Below the pieces are notes generated by a model, which had not been told where the DNA came from, searched no databases, and saw only the letters and a list, made by a program, of their open reading frames with translations. 9,191 nt of DNA from DATKMG01 sp035541995 (GTDB lineage Bacteria > Acidobacteriota > Terriglobia > Versatilivoradales > Versatilivoraceae): the NCBI GenBank assembly GCA_035541995.1, contig DATKMG010000503.1, forward strand, positions 1-9,191, given 5' to 3'. This document shows, piece after piece, positions 1 through 8,900 of this stretch. Every line of letters begins with the position of its first letter. Within the stretch, counting starts at the first letter, position 1. The position numbers and the translations under genes are program-made.

Positions 1-56
1 TTGGATTCGAGCGGCTGACTGGAATCACCGATCCAAAATCTCTTTGCCCTCCGGAG

Positions 57-113
57 CCAAAGCGCCGTCGCCGCATGGGACTACCGTCCCATGCTCTGCC
101 GGCGCACTCCAAA
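57..113. repeat. Compact nested palindromic element in the 3' non-coding tail
   Basis: The core is a perfect nine-base stem, GCATGGGAC at 73-81 pairing with GTCCCATGC at 86-94 around a TACC tetraloop. It sits inside a second five-base stem, GCGCC at 62-66 with GGCGC at 101-105, separated by six-base internal-loop sides. It is flanked by CCAAA at 57-61 and ACTCCAAA at 106-113. Read on the minus strand the frame is TTTGGAGTGCGCC...GGCGCTTTGG, which I recall as a type of dispersed intergenic repeat in some environmental bacteria; that recollection is unverified. The rest of 1-236 shows no gene. Confidence 0.7.
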
Positions 114-162
114 TGGGGCGCCTGCTGTCACTTGGACTTGCCGAAGAATGCCCAATCTCGAG

Positions 163-177
163 TGTCCCTTTGGGACA
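163..177. other. Small perfect hairpin downstream of the last gene
   Basis: TGTCCC at 163-168 pairs with GGGACA at 172-177 around a TTT loop, about 60 bases past the stop codon of the gene ending at 237. On the transcribed (minus) strand it is followed by CTCGAG and not by a T-tract, so it is not a classical intrinsic terminator. It could still protect the 3' end of the transcript. Confidence 0.5.
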
Positions 178-236
178 AAGAGCTTTCACTTTATACTGGA
201 ACGCCCAACAACCATTTGTGTCATTTGCACGATCAG

Positions 237-3065
237 TCAGTATACTGCCACGATATTGTATTCCATCTGATTTGGATTCTGGATTCGCACCCACTCTTTC
301 TGTCTGTCAAAATCCGTCCAGCTTTGTCCGTTAACCGTTACCTTTTGGATGGGCTTCGATTGGGGATGGCGCAGGCGAAGCAGAAGAACCTCGGGACGGT
401 TACGGTCCGGCGTCTGGACGGTTGCCATGATCTTGCCAGAGCTTGCCTGGCTCTCGATTACCAACGACAGCCTTCCAAAATAGGTCGGTGCCCTTTCAAT
501 TTCGATCTTCTTCCCATCCTCCAGCCATTTCCGTGGAGCGGCTTGACCGAGCAACAAGGTGTTGTTGTCCCACTCATGAATCAACATGTTGCGATACAAC
601 TCAAACCAGGCGCCATCGGTGCTGGGGGGACCGTAATATTGGCCGTGAGTCCAACGATGTTCAACCGCCTCGAGCGCTGAGTGACTGAAGGCGCAAGCCA
701 TGTAGCTATAGAAAGCGCGGATGGCCGCCTTGGGGTCATCGCGCAAGAGGTAGGCAGTCGCTTGCTGGTTGTATACTGGCTCGTTGGCCATTCCCCAACC
801 TTTGAGAAACAAATTGTCTTCATGGTCGTTCAAAAGCCAATCTGCCATTTCTCCCGTCGGCGAAAGGGCTTTCAGACGCAGCAAGTGCACGGCTCCCGTA
901 TCCACATCAGCGACGTACCATTGGTTCAGAATCCTCTGCGGAGTCATTGCCTCACAGGGTACATAGGGAATCCAGGTATGATCGCGCAATTGCACTAGCG
1001 TTGAGAGCATCGAGGCATTCCCGAAACCCTTCGCGATTGCCTGGTAGATCTTGTGGGCGGCATCCAGGCATTCTTGAGCCCTTGGATGATTGATTTGCTT
1101 GAGGACCTGTCCGAACAGATCCAATCCAGCAAACATATAGGCTTGGCTGAATGCCCAGACACCGTCACCTGTTCCATCATTCAGGGGACCATACACCAGG
1201 CCACTGGACGCGCCCTCTCTCCGGCTGGCATCGTTGAGCTCCGCAAGGCACCAGTCAAGCGCTTTCAGGGTATAGGGCAGGAGCTTGTCCAGCATGTCAC
1301 GATCCCGAGCCAGAAGGAAATTTCTGGAGACCGCGTACAACATGCCTGGTGTGTAAACCACCCAATTCGCAACACCGTTCAGGTGGCCATTATGTTCCTG
1401 AGTATTACGATAAATGGCTAGCATTTCCTCGGCCGAGATTTGCGGGTAACCACGCAGATCGTAGAGCATGTTGTCCACATAGACGGCTTGATTTACCGGC
1501 CAGGGAGTACCGGTTTGCATATAGGCGAAATTAGAGTAAGGCAGGTCTATTTCCGTATCTTCGCCCTGTCCGCCGTGACGGCGGGGTAAACGCAAGGCGT
1601 GCCAGAGAGTGGCCTGAAAGAGATCGTTCACTACTTTTTCAGGAACTCGAAACTGGGCGCCGCGGGCGACGTAGTCTGACCAGAACCGCAATGTGGCATT
1701 TCGGGCTGTCTCGTAATCAATGCTGATCAGGGTGTCTTGGTCTTGCGAGCCAGTCATGGGGGATGGGAGCTTGACAACAAATTCCCGGGACCCATTAGCC
1801 GGCAAGTTGAGGGGAAGAGTGGCAGTCACTCTCTTCTGCTTTTGCTGATAGTCCCGAATCCCATTCCACTGCAGTCCTCCTTTGATGACCTGCACACAAA
1901 ACAGAACTCGGCCATAGGCAGTTTCTTTCAGAAGCGTTGCGCCGCCTCGCTCTTCGGCATGAACCTCTGTGCCGGCATACTCTTGAAGCTGCCTTCGATG
2001 GGTCATGGAAATATCGAGCTCACGAGCCTTGGGTTCGAGATTCGTAACCCTAACCTTTTGGAGAAGCGTCATCGCTATATCTCCACGCCTCTCCTTGGGA
2101 GGGCCGTTCAAGGGATAGGCAAACTGTTCGACCTCGTAGCGTACATTGTCTTTCTCAAAGGTCGTTGTGATCACAGGAAGACCATCCTTGAGTGTCTGTC
2201 CCTTCCAGGTTGATTCTATTCCCTTGGCTAGATCGCCAAACTCAAACCAGAAGCGAAAGTGGTCTGGATTGCCGTAATCGTTCCAGACCCCTGCTCCACG
2301 GTCGATCCCGAATTTGGGGATGGCGCTGTCCCAGGTCAGACCCACGATATGTCCTGGTTCCGGTTGGTTCGGATGCCGATAGGTGGGACTGCCCATGTCC
2401 TCCCAGCGCGATGTGAATTGCTGATAGTCCGCCTCAGGTTCAGCCTGGATGCGTTCCAGAACACGCTGTCCCTTCCAAACCGCCAGCTCTTTTTGGCAGT
2501 CCGCAAACGATACCGGTTGCTCCCCTGCGGTCAAGTACACATCCAGGGAAGGCACCCAGAGAGCCTTGTTCTGCGCCAGCTGCTCGGCGCTAACCGTGAA
2601 CCCTCGAGTTCCCTCTGGGTTCATCTGCACCGTTAACTTGTTGGGGCTGCGATAAAAGGCCGGATCTTCATTGAGACGGCGAGCCGTGTCCGGATCACTT
2701 TGAGCAATCAGGTCTGCCCAGATCACGTGAAGATTTTGAACTCGGCCCGGAACTTCAGTCGGATAGGCCAATGTCAAATCAACTCCGTCCACGTCTCCAT
2801 TTCCAGCGGAGGTCTGCCATGCACCTTCCTTCAGACCTTCTCCGGATTCCAGGGAATATCCCGCGGCATTCTGCACTTCGAGGCCACGGCTGGCAGGAAT
2901 CAGCTTGATGTAGAAAGGCCTTGATTTTGAGGACTGATGCCCCCAGGAAATTCGGACTTTGAGGGCCCGATTGGAATCAGAGGCAAGTAACATCCCAGAA
3001 ATAGCATCGGAAATCCCAATACACAGCAGCATTAACAACATCCAGTTCAGGTTCTTGGAGTGCAT
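237..3065 (-). CDS. Exported six-hairpin glycosidase-like protein, paralogue of the first gene
   Basis: The 942-residue product starts with a basic-then-hydrophobic segment (MHSKNLNWMLLMLLC..., to about residue 28), a probable signal peptide with cleavage possible after LLA. Residues about 34-190 form a beta-rich N-terminal domain that contains GAWQTSAGNGDVDGVD (81-96) and has no visible counterpart in the paralogue. A beta-sandwich (about 235-440) follows, then a helical region (about 470-835) with PWPVNQAVYVDNMLYDLRGYP (521-541), PLNDGTGDGVWAFSQAY (627-643) and WLLNDHEDNLFLKGWGM (743-759), as expected of an alpha/alpha toroid. The C-terminal beta domain (about 845-942) has WLEDGKKIEIE and LRLRHP. 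The paralogue shares WLE-D/N-GKKI, PT-x-FG, SGK, LRHP and NGQS in the same order, and the LKDGLP...KDNVRYEVEQF segment upstream. Glycan hydrolysis is the likely role, but the family and catalytic acids are not assignable by eye. The stop is TGA at 239-237. Confidence 0.87.
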   Translation of the reverse strand: MHSKNLNWMLLMLLCIGISDAISGMLLASDSNRALKVRISWGHQSSKSRPFYIKLIPASRGLEVQNAAGYSLESGEGLKEGAWQTSAGNGDVDGVDLTLAYPTEVPGRVQNLHVIWADLIAQSDPDTARRLNEDPAFYRSPNKLTVQMNPEGTRGFTVSAEQLAQNKALWVPSLDVYLTAGEQPVSFADCQKELAVWKGQRVLERIQAEPEADYQQFTSRWEDMGSPTYRHPNQPEPGHIVGLTWDSAIPKFGIDRGAGVWNDYGNPDHFRFWFEFGDLAKGIESTWKGQTLKDGLPVITTTFEKDNVRYEVEQFAYPLNGPPKERRGDIAMTLLQKVRVTNLEPKARELDISMTHRRQLQEYAGTEVHAEERGGATLLKETAYGRVLFCVQVIKGGLQWNGIRDYQQKQKRVTATLPLNLPANGSREFVVKLPSPMTGSQDQDTLISIDYETARNATLRFWSDYVARGAQFRVPEKVVNDLFQATLWHALRLPRRHGGQGEDTEIDLPYSNFAYMQTGTPWPVNQAVYVDNMLYDLRGYPQISAEEMLAIYRNTQEHNGHLNGVANWVVYTPGMLYAVSRNFLLARDRDMLDKLLPYTLKALDWCLAELNDASRREGASSGLVYGPLNDGTGDGVWAFSQAYMFAGLDLFGQVLKQINHPRAQECLDAAHKIYQAIAKGFGNASMLSTLVQLRDHTWIPYVPCEAMTPQRILNQWYVADVDTGAVHLLRLKALSPTGEMADWLLNDHEDNLFLKGWGMANEPVYNQQATAYLLRDDPKAAIRAFYSYMACAFSHSALEAVEHRWTHGQYYGPPSTDGAWFELYRNMLIHEWDNNTLLLGQAAPRKWLEDGKKIEIERAPTYFGRLSLVIESQASSGKIMATVQTPDRNRPEVLLLRLRHPQSKPIQKVTVNGQSWTDFDRQKEWVRIQNPNQMEYNIVAVY

Positions 3066-3068
3066 TAT

Positions 3069-3076
3069 CCCTCCTC
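3069..3076 (-). promoter_or_regulatory. Strong ribosome binding site of the downstream glycosidase-like gene
   Basis: On the minus strand GAGGAGGG precedes the ATG at 3065 by three bases, leaving AGGAGG with a four-base spacing. It supports this start codon and implies efficient, independent translation initiation despite the likely shared transcript. Confidence 0.85.
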
Positions 3077-3179
3077 AAAAATCAAAAGGTATATTTCAAA
3101 CACTCTTCCCTACTACCATCAGGTGAGCATGAGACTATTGGAAATTCCTTTGTCACTATAATCTGCAAAAATCAAAAGG
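3076..3179. repeat. 14-base direct repeat bracketing 76 bases between acylase and downstream gene
   Basis: CAAAAATCAAAAGG occurs at 3076-3089 and again, identically, at 3166-3179, with 76 bases between. Read on the minus strand (CCTTTTGATTTTTG), the first copy contains the acylase TGA stop codon and the second ends in the Shine-Dalgarno region of the next gene. If the 76 bases and one copy were removed, the stop would be followed 16 bases later by the next ATG, a normal tight operon junction. This fits a small insertion with target duplication, or a tandem duplication followed by divergence. No clear terminal inverted repeats are visible in the 76 bases, and no terminator hairpin was seen. 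Confidence 0.85.
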
Positions 3180-5409
3180 AATGTGAGTGGGATGAATTCA
3201 ACAGCTGGTTGATCCTGTCTCTATCTCCCAAAATCGATTCGGAATGACTTAGAATCTCGTCCGGGGTCAGCCAAAACCGTTTAATTTCTCCTTGGCTGTG
3301 CATTTTGGCCTGGTCATTATAATGGGAAGACCGGGGATCCTCTGATTGGCCGTAGGGTAACAAGCTCCAGACCTCTTTGGGCTGCCCTTCCATTACGATC
3401 ATCAAATGACCCCAGCCGTCGTTGCAGTGGATTTGACCATTGTCTTGCGGGACACCATGGTCCGGATGCAAGACGCCGAACATCTCGTCACCATCCATGG
3501 GGAACTGGCCCCCTCGTACAACAACATTGACTTCGCCCCAAGGCACTTCAATTTTCCCAAAGAACTTTTCCACCCGATCAACACCCTCTTTCAGGGCTGC
3601 CAGCGCCATCCTTTGCTCCTCAGGTGAATTGATGTCGATCTTCTTGCGTTCCTGGGAGACGAACCTGCCGAATTTCCGAGCAGAGTACAAATCCTCGTAG
3701 GCTACCCCCCAGAAGTGCATGAGGGTATAGGCAGCAGATTCCCTGCTGGACTTACGGTCCCAGCCCTTCAAGAGCTCAATCGCGCGACCCAGCCGACTAT
3801 CGGTCATCCGGCTGTGTTGAGAGGAGTAGGCTCTGACCAGGAGCGGAATGATGACCTCTGCTGGAATGGCATAGGTATCTGTTGCCAAGGCTTTCATTTC
3901 ATCCAGCGTGAACTTCCGGTTTTGGCCAAGAACCTGGAACAGTCTTTCTCCTCGAGTGTTGAGGGCTTCCTCGCCCGCATTGGGATCCGGCAGCGACTGC
4001 AGGTAGTAGGGCGCCGGATCCAACGGTTTCAAGCCGGAGTTTCGAGTGACCACCCAGTGAGGATCGTTGCAGTTCTGCAAAAACCCCGCAGCTGGATTGA
4101 GAATCTGGGGATAGACGTCCAGGGGAAGAAACGGTCCCCACTCCGTTTCCTTTGTCCAGCCGGGAACAGGTTTGCGCCAGTTGAAACCCTCTGCCCTACG
4201 GGCGACTGTGCCATTGTGGACCCAGTAGATATTCTCCGCGTCAGAATACAACAGGTTCCACTTAGGCATCAGATGCTGATCAAGGGCCTCTTTAAATTCC
4301 TTCAAGTTTTGGGCCTTCATCAAAAGGTACATGCCAGTGGAATAGTTAACCCCATCGAAATTGGGAAGCTTGACAGAAAAAGCGCGATGGCGATTCTTGT
4401 CGAATTTCACGATAGGGCCGTGATGGGTGTAGTAAAGAGGAAGGGTCACGGAGTCACTTCCTTGCGGACTTTTGATCTTAAATGTGGCCTGTTCGACCCG
4501 AACATCCTTCCATTGGCCCTCATAGAGATATTGCAGGTGGTTTTGCGGGTTCAGCTTCTCTTCGAATATATCGGAAATATTGGGAGAATTATAGGTGGCC
4601 GACCAGGTGACCCTGCCGTTAAAACCGTCCAGAAAAAATGGGCTGCCAAACCAACTGATACCCCCGGCATTCAGTTTTCCCGGGGTGATCAAATGGGCCT
4701 CGTAATTTTGGAAACGATTGGCCCAGGGCATGTGGGTGTGCTCCACATGGATGATCCGGCCGTTAGCAGACTTTTCACGGGCAATGGCAAACTGGTTGGA
4801 TCCCAAATGAGGAAAAGAATAAGTCTGGTCTTCGAGTTTGGATAACGCATCGCTGATGCTATAAAAACGGAAATAATGACTTCGTTCCAAGGCCTCGATG
4901 TCCTCGGCGCTAACCGAATCGATCCAGGCTGGAGTCTGGTCACGATGTTCAGTGATATATGCATTGACTCCTCGAGCGAATGCATCCAGGATCCTGTAAA
5001 CTCCGGGATTCATCATGTTTTTGTTCTCATCAACGCCCTGCCGGGTTCGAAGCAATCGCTGCAGATAATCGCCATCCCATCTGTATTCGTAAGGAATGAA
5101 GCGGAGATACCCCTCGCCGAGCGCTTCGAACCCAATGACCTCCGCCCGGCGACCTTGAGCATCCCGGTATTGCAGCATCATCCGTTCCAGGTGGTCCTGG
5201 GCTTGAGCGTAGCCATAACCGAAGAAAGTAGCTTCCTCGGTTTCGCCAATAATATGAGGCACGCCATAAGTGTCGCGGTAAATGGTGACCTGCTGGAACA
5301 GCGGGTCCTTCCTGTCACCGAACCGGCAGGAAATGAGGCCTAAAAAGGCAAAGAATAGATATCCGCCCGCGAGACCATAGAGTCTGGACATCTTCAATCG
5401 GTAACACAT
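3172..5409 (-). CDS. Penicillin acylase / AHL acylase-family lipoprotein (Ntn hydrolase, peptidase family S45)
   Basis: This 745-residue protein is a full-length member of the penicillin amidase family, which hydrolyses amide bonds of penicillins, acyl-homoserine lactones or other N-acyl compounds. It starts with a short basic segment, a hydrophobic stretch (about 12-27) and the lipobox LISC, giving lipidation at Cys28 and a membrane-anchored periplasmic or surface location. The family N-terminal motif IYRDTYGVPHI (43-53) and GYGYAQAQDHLERM follow. The autoprocessing site is HLG-SNQFAIA, with Ser204 as the predicted nucleophile and new N-terminus of the beta chain. Other family landmarks are YYTHHGPIV (326-334), the DAENIYWVHNG and PVPGW segments (390-418), NCND with Asn448 as likely oxyanion-hole residue, and a C-terminal LPYGQSEDPRSSHYNDQ segment. 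The usual Asp-Pro-His after the nucleophile strand is replaced by VEHTH (222-226), and the usual Gly-His-Asn by DGFN (261-264), so the substrate pocket may differ. The real substrate cannot be read from the sequence. The gene is probably co-transcribed with the next one, 106 bases downstream. Confidence 0.92.
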   Translation of the reverse strand: MCYRLKMSRLYGLAGGYLFFAFLGLISCRFGDRKDPLFQQVTIYRDTYGVPHIIGETEEATFFGYGYAQAQDHLERMMLQYRDAQGRRAEVIGFEALGEGYLRFIPYEYRWDGDYLQRLLRTRQGVDENKNMMNPGVYRILDAFARGVNAYITEHRDQTPAWIDSVSAEDIEALERSHYFRFYSISDALSKLEDQTYSFPHLGSNQFAIAREKSANGRIIHVEHTHMPWANRFQNYEAHLITPGKLNAGGISWFGSPFFLDGFNGRVTWSATYNSPNISDIFEEKLNPQNHLQYLYEGQWKDVRVEQATFKIKSPQGSDSVTLPLYYTHHGPIVKFDKNRHRAFSVKLPNFDGVNYSTGMYLLMKAQNLKEFKEALDQHLMPKWNLLYSDAENIYWVHNGTVARRAEGFNWRKPVPGWTKETEWGPFLPLDVYPQILNPAAGFLQNCNDPHWVVTRNSGLKPLDPAPYYLQSLPDPNAGEEALNTRGERLFQVLGQNRKFTLDEMKALATDTYAIPAEVIIPLLVRAYSSQHSRMTDSRLGRAIELLKGWDRKSSRESAAYTLMHFWGVAYEDLYSARKFGRFVSQERKKIDINSPEEQRMALAALKEGVDRVEKFFGKIEVPWGEVNVVVRGGQFPMDGDEMFGVLHPDHGVPQDNGQIHCNDGWGHLMIVMEGQPKEVWSLLPYGQSEDPRSSHYNDQAKMHSQGEIKRFWLTPDEILSHSESILGDRDRINQLLNSSHSHSF

Positions 5410-5416
5410 ACGAGGT

Positions 5417-5421
5417 CTCCT
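5417..5421 (-). promoter_or_regulatory. Ribosome binding site of the acylase gene
   Basis: On the minus strand AGGAG stands seven bases before the ATG at 5409. This favours that start over the in-frame ATG at 5391 (Met7), which has only a weak GAAG before it. Both starts leave the lipoprotein signal intact. Confidence 0.8.
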
Positions 5422-5449
5422 GTTCTTTCAAAGCCTCTCCATGATATGT

Positions 5450-5635
5450 GCGGCTCCGTCAGGAGCCAGATGTTTGTAGAAACGGGATCCCTGTTAGGAT
5501 CACGCCGCCTCAGCCGGGCAAAACGCGGGAACCCCAGAGCAGCATGGATACCATCTCCGTGTTCCGCCCGGCTGAGGCGGCGGAGATGCGAGCGGATCGA
5601 ATTTCCTACAAACATTGGGCTCCTAGCGGAGCCCG
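5450..5635. repeat. Large fold-back (inverted-repeat) intergenic element
   Basis: Two arms of about 70 bases (5450-5519 and 5566-5635) are near-complementary around a 46-base centre. The innermost 17 bases pair perfectly: CGCCGCCTCAGCCGGGC at 5503-5519 with its reverse complement at 5566-5582. Further out, ATGTTTGTAG at 5470-5479 pairs with CTACAAACAT at 5606-5615. Each end is itself a small tetraloop hairpin: GGCTCC-GTCA-GGAGCC at 5452-5467 and GGGCTCC-TAGC-GGAGCCC at 5617-5634. Mismatches and a one-base offset lie between the blocks, and the centre can extend the stem with wobble pairs. The left end is 28 bases from the acylase gene's Shine-Dalgarno site, so the element may be transcribed in that leader. 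It carries no transposase. It resembles dispersed palindromic (REP- or MITE-like) elements; that it is dispersed in this genome is inference. Confidence 0.85.
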
Positions 5636-5978
5636 TTTCCTCCGATTCCCTGTGTAACTGCCCCAGTACTTTCTCACTTGAAACAGACGTCCTGCCTGAA
5701 ATCTTCCCGATGGGACGAGGTATTCTCTTCTATGAAAATGCCCGTTTGAATGTGGTCACCGCGCGGGTGGCCGCCGTCACCCGTCGCGGCGAACTCCGGG
5801 CCAAACTGATCGCCGCTCGGTGGACAGCGGTCCAACGATCGGCTCCCACGCTGAGGCACATTTTCATCCGTGGTAGGGAGCTTGAACAGGTCGTGGGGCA
5901 CTTTTGTGCTCGTGAGGATTCACAAATCAGCCCAGAGTTGCGAAGAATTAACACTTCTGTTCTCCGCTTCAAATTCAT
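5636..5978. other. Non-coding or decayed stretch downstream of the large glycosidase-like gene
   Basis: This stretch of about 340 bases lies between the large gene's TGA and the fold-back element. I recognise no gene in it. On the minus strand an ATG follows the TGA directly (TGAATG, with purine-rich GGGGAAGGGA before it) and opens 82 codons ending at 5730. The product is rich in Ser, Arg, Ala and Thr and shows no recognisable domain. A second minus-strand frame (5901-5674, 75 codons) and a plus-strand frame running through both the palindrome and the end of the large gene are equally unconvincing. There is a small GC-rich stem (CGGGTG 5764-5769 with CACCCG 5778-5783). No hairpin followed by a T-tract, as expected of an intrinsic terminator, was seen after the stop. 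It may be a degraded gene or a structured leader of the acylase gene. Confidence 0.5.
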
Positions 5979-8900
5979 TCAGTGTCCCTTCCCCATCGGC
6001 TCGAATTCGACCTCAAAATCCACAATCCCTGTTACAGGAAGCGTAATGAAATCTTTCCCAAATCCAGACTGACTCTGGCCATTGAACCGAACTGCTTTGG
6101 TGGGATGTGCGTCCGGATGTCTAAGCCACAACACCACTTTTTTTGGAGAAGCAAGTGAGCTTGCATCATAGCGGCCGGAAACCTTGCCACTGGCCAGCTC
6201 AGACTGAAGGCTCAGACTCACTTCGCCGAAGCAGGTGGGCATTTTCTCAATCACAATCTTCTTGCCGTTTTCCAACCATTTGGACGGAGCCATCTTCAAG
6301 AGTTCCAGAGTACCGGCGGGCATGGAATCCCCATCCAATTCTTCGTTGATAATCATTCTTCGAATCAACTGCAGAGCTGTCCCTGCGCCCGCACTCAGAG
6401 GTTCCGACCCCACCGAATTCGCCCCGAACCCCTCCTCCCCCCACCCTTGACTATACAGATCCCAAGTCCAGATCGTTGCATGGAATAGGTCCTGGGAGGC
6501 GAGGTTACTGGTCCTCAAAGGGAAGACCCCCGCAACTTCAGGGGTTGAGTAGCAGTCACGAGAACTGCCGTGAGCAAGGACTGAGTAAACTGTGGCCTGA
6601 AATTTCTTGCGATCCCCTTTTTCATAGAGCTGGAGCGGGTAGCCAAATCCATAGATGTGATCGACGCCGCGATAAAAACGGGCCAGTCCTGCCAGCAATC
6701 CGCCATGTTGCTCCATAGTCTCCCGGATCGCCTGAGCGCTGGGACTGTCCGCCGGGAACACTCCGGTTTCGAGCAGGAGGGGAGCGAACAAGATCCAGTA
6801 GTTTCCCAATGGATCAGCTGGGATAAAGGGATAGGGAGTTTCCACCTTTTTGTAGTCCCTGCTGTCGGTAGAACCGATGTCGAAGGCCAGGGGAACAAAA
6901 GGCGGACTCACCTGACGGTTGGTGTTATGTGCGGCCACCTGATCAATGGTTCTTCGATAGTCGCGGGCATCCTCGAGATATTTCTTTGCCAGTTCCGTAT
7001 CGTCCATCTCGTTAAGAAGCGATCCTGTCTCCTGTAATCCTCTCCAACAAGTCGCGTTCGAATAAAGGCTATAGGCCGGCGTACTGATGTCCCCGCCGTA
7101 GGCGTGCTTTGGCAACAGTCCTTGGAACTCTCCATTGTTGTTCCCGGTTTGGCGCCGCGTTCTGCCAGTCCACTCGGCCAATTCAATCAGTCGTGGCCTG
7201 ATCGTTGCCAGCCACTGCCGATCTCGCGAGAGGCGGTAGACCTGGGAGGCATACATGGCACCCAACCCATTTCTGTATTGATGATGGTAGTTGGATTTGT
7301 CCATCAATTCCGGCGAGAGCATGATCTCTATGGCTGATTGCGCTTGATCCATATGGCCGTATTGGGCAAGTGCCACAATGGGCCAACCCTCTTCAAGCCC
7401 AAAATAGTCCTCATACCAGTAAGCTCCATATTTCAGTTCTTGGCCATCACGGAGAACGATCATGGCTTGGGCCAGAAGGTTTTTGTAGAGATCATTGAGA
7501 GGCTGTTCAGGCAAATCCAGACGCGCTTTACCTTCAAGCATGTGCTGCCAGTATTTTCGGAAGAATTCGCGGCTTTCCCTGACACTCACTTTGTTTACCG
7601 CAGCAGTCTCTTTGACCGGAGCATTCACTGATGGAATTACAAAATGAAACTCCCGAGTCTGGCCTGCTTCCAGTTGGAGTTCGCAAGAGAGACTATTCTC
7701 TCTAGACGTGCCGCCCCAATGGAAAGGGGTTTCTGCATAAAGAACAATCTCACCGTTGGAATTGCGAACAATCCTATTGTCCGGATCGACTCGATAGCCC
7801 GTAATCAAGGGATCGAAACTCATGGGACTGGGGCTATCGCCATTCGGACCCCGCCGGTGGCCTGCCACAGCGCTGCAGCGCCGTCCCATCAGGAGCGAGA
7901 ATGTGGTCTTATTGGAGACCTTCCCTGGATTGCTGACTCGCAGAATCAAGATCTGGGCATAGATGGAATCTCCAGGGGTTGTTGTAAACACCTCTTCTTC
8001 ATATTTGATCCCATCCTTTTGATAGAGGGTCACCAGGGCAGGTAAAAAACCGTCAAGATAGGACCGGCTAGTCCTGTTGAAATTCGTCCCAAACAACTCG
8101 CCGTCGGCGGCAAATGCAATCCAGCGGTCCACCCATTCGTTCTTTCCGGGATCTGATTCTTTCGCCCCCGTGTTCCAGGCTCCTTTATCGCCGTTCTCGA
8201 TCTCAACCAGTGTTCCATTCCAGCGTACCAGGCACTCTATCGGGTCCCCAGGGCGGCCGATCACACTGGAGTGCATGTCCAGAGGCAAAAGCAGAGAAGC
8301 AACTCCTGCATAATCCGGCTCCTCAGGAGAGTGCAGAATTCTCTCCATAAGCAGGTCTCGACCGCTACGGTACACACGCTCATAGTACTCGCGACCAGAT
8401 CGGCTCAAGTAGATTTGGAGTGGAGTGGAGGCCGGAAGACCTGCCAGGCGCAGCCTCCTGACCGCGATGGGCAGGAACCTGGCCTTGAGTGCAGGTGGCT
8501 GGGAATCCCCGCTTTCAAGATTCGCGATGGAGATATCCCTCCAGCTCTGACCGTCCCACCATTGCAGCGGGCCCGGCAGTTCCTTGAGGGGCAATACAAC
8601 CTCGTCAACCAGTTTCGGGCGAGACCACGAAATGAGGGATCCCTTTGCATCCTGGGATCTGGACGCACCTTGTTCCGTTGAACCCCAATTGATCAAGCTC
8701 TCGTCCGGTTCGATGGGTTCCGGCATCTTTACAATATTGATTTTAGCCCGCTCCTGAGTCCTGTCCGTCGAAAAATAGGGCTTGATTTCCCGGATCACAT
8801 ATCTCTGTTGCCATGGAATCCGGGAAGATGTCTGGTTAAGGGATAGTCGGATCCCCCGAGCATCGACCGGTTCAAACCGGTAGTTCCAGCTCACCAGGCC

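Noticed and set aside
163..177. Hairpin as an intrinsic terminator of the last gene
   Set aside because: No T-rich tract follows it on the transcribed strand. It is kept only as a hairpin.
75..680. A 201-codon plus-strand frame at the left edge
   Set aside because: It overlaps the 3' end of the glycosidase-like gene and runs through the hairpin element. The translation has no recognisable features.
3129..3156. Possible minus-strand promoter GTGACA (3156-3151), 16 bases, TCTCAT (3134-3129) within the 76-base segment
   Set aside because: The -10 matches only four of six consensus bases, and such weak matches are common by chance. Not listed as a feature.
3715..4845. A 376-codon open frame on the plus strand inside the acylase gene
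   Set aside because: It is exactly antisense to a well-supported acylase sequence carrying the family motifs, its translation shows no domain, and no convincing ribosome site was noticed. It is a shadow frame.
5446..6072. A 208-codon plus-strand frame through the palindrome and into the end of the large gene
   Set aside because: Its first part is a translation of the palindrome arms and its last part is antisense to the large gene. The middle has no recognisable domain.
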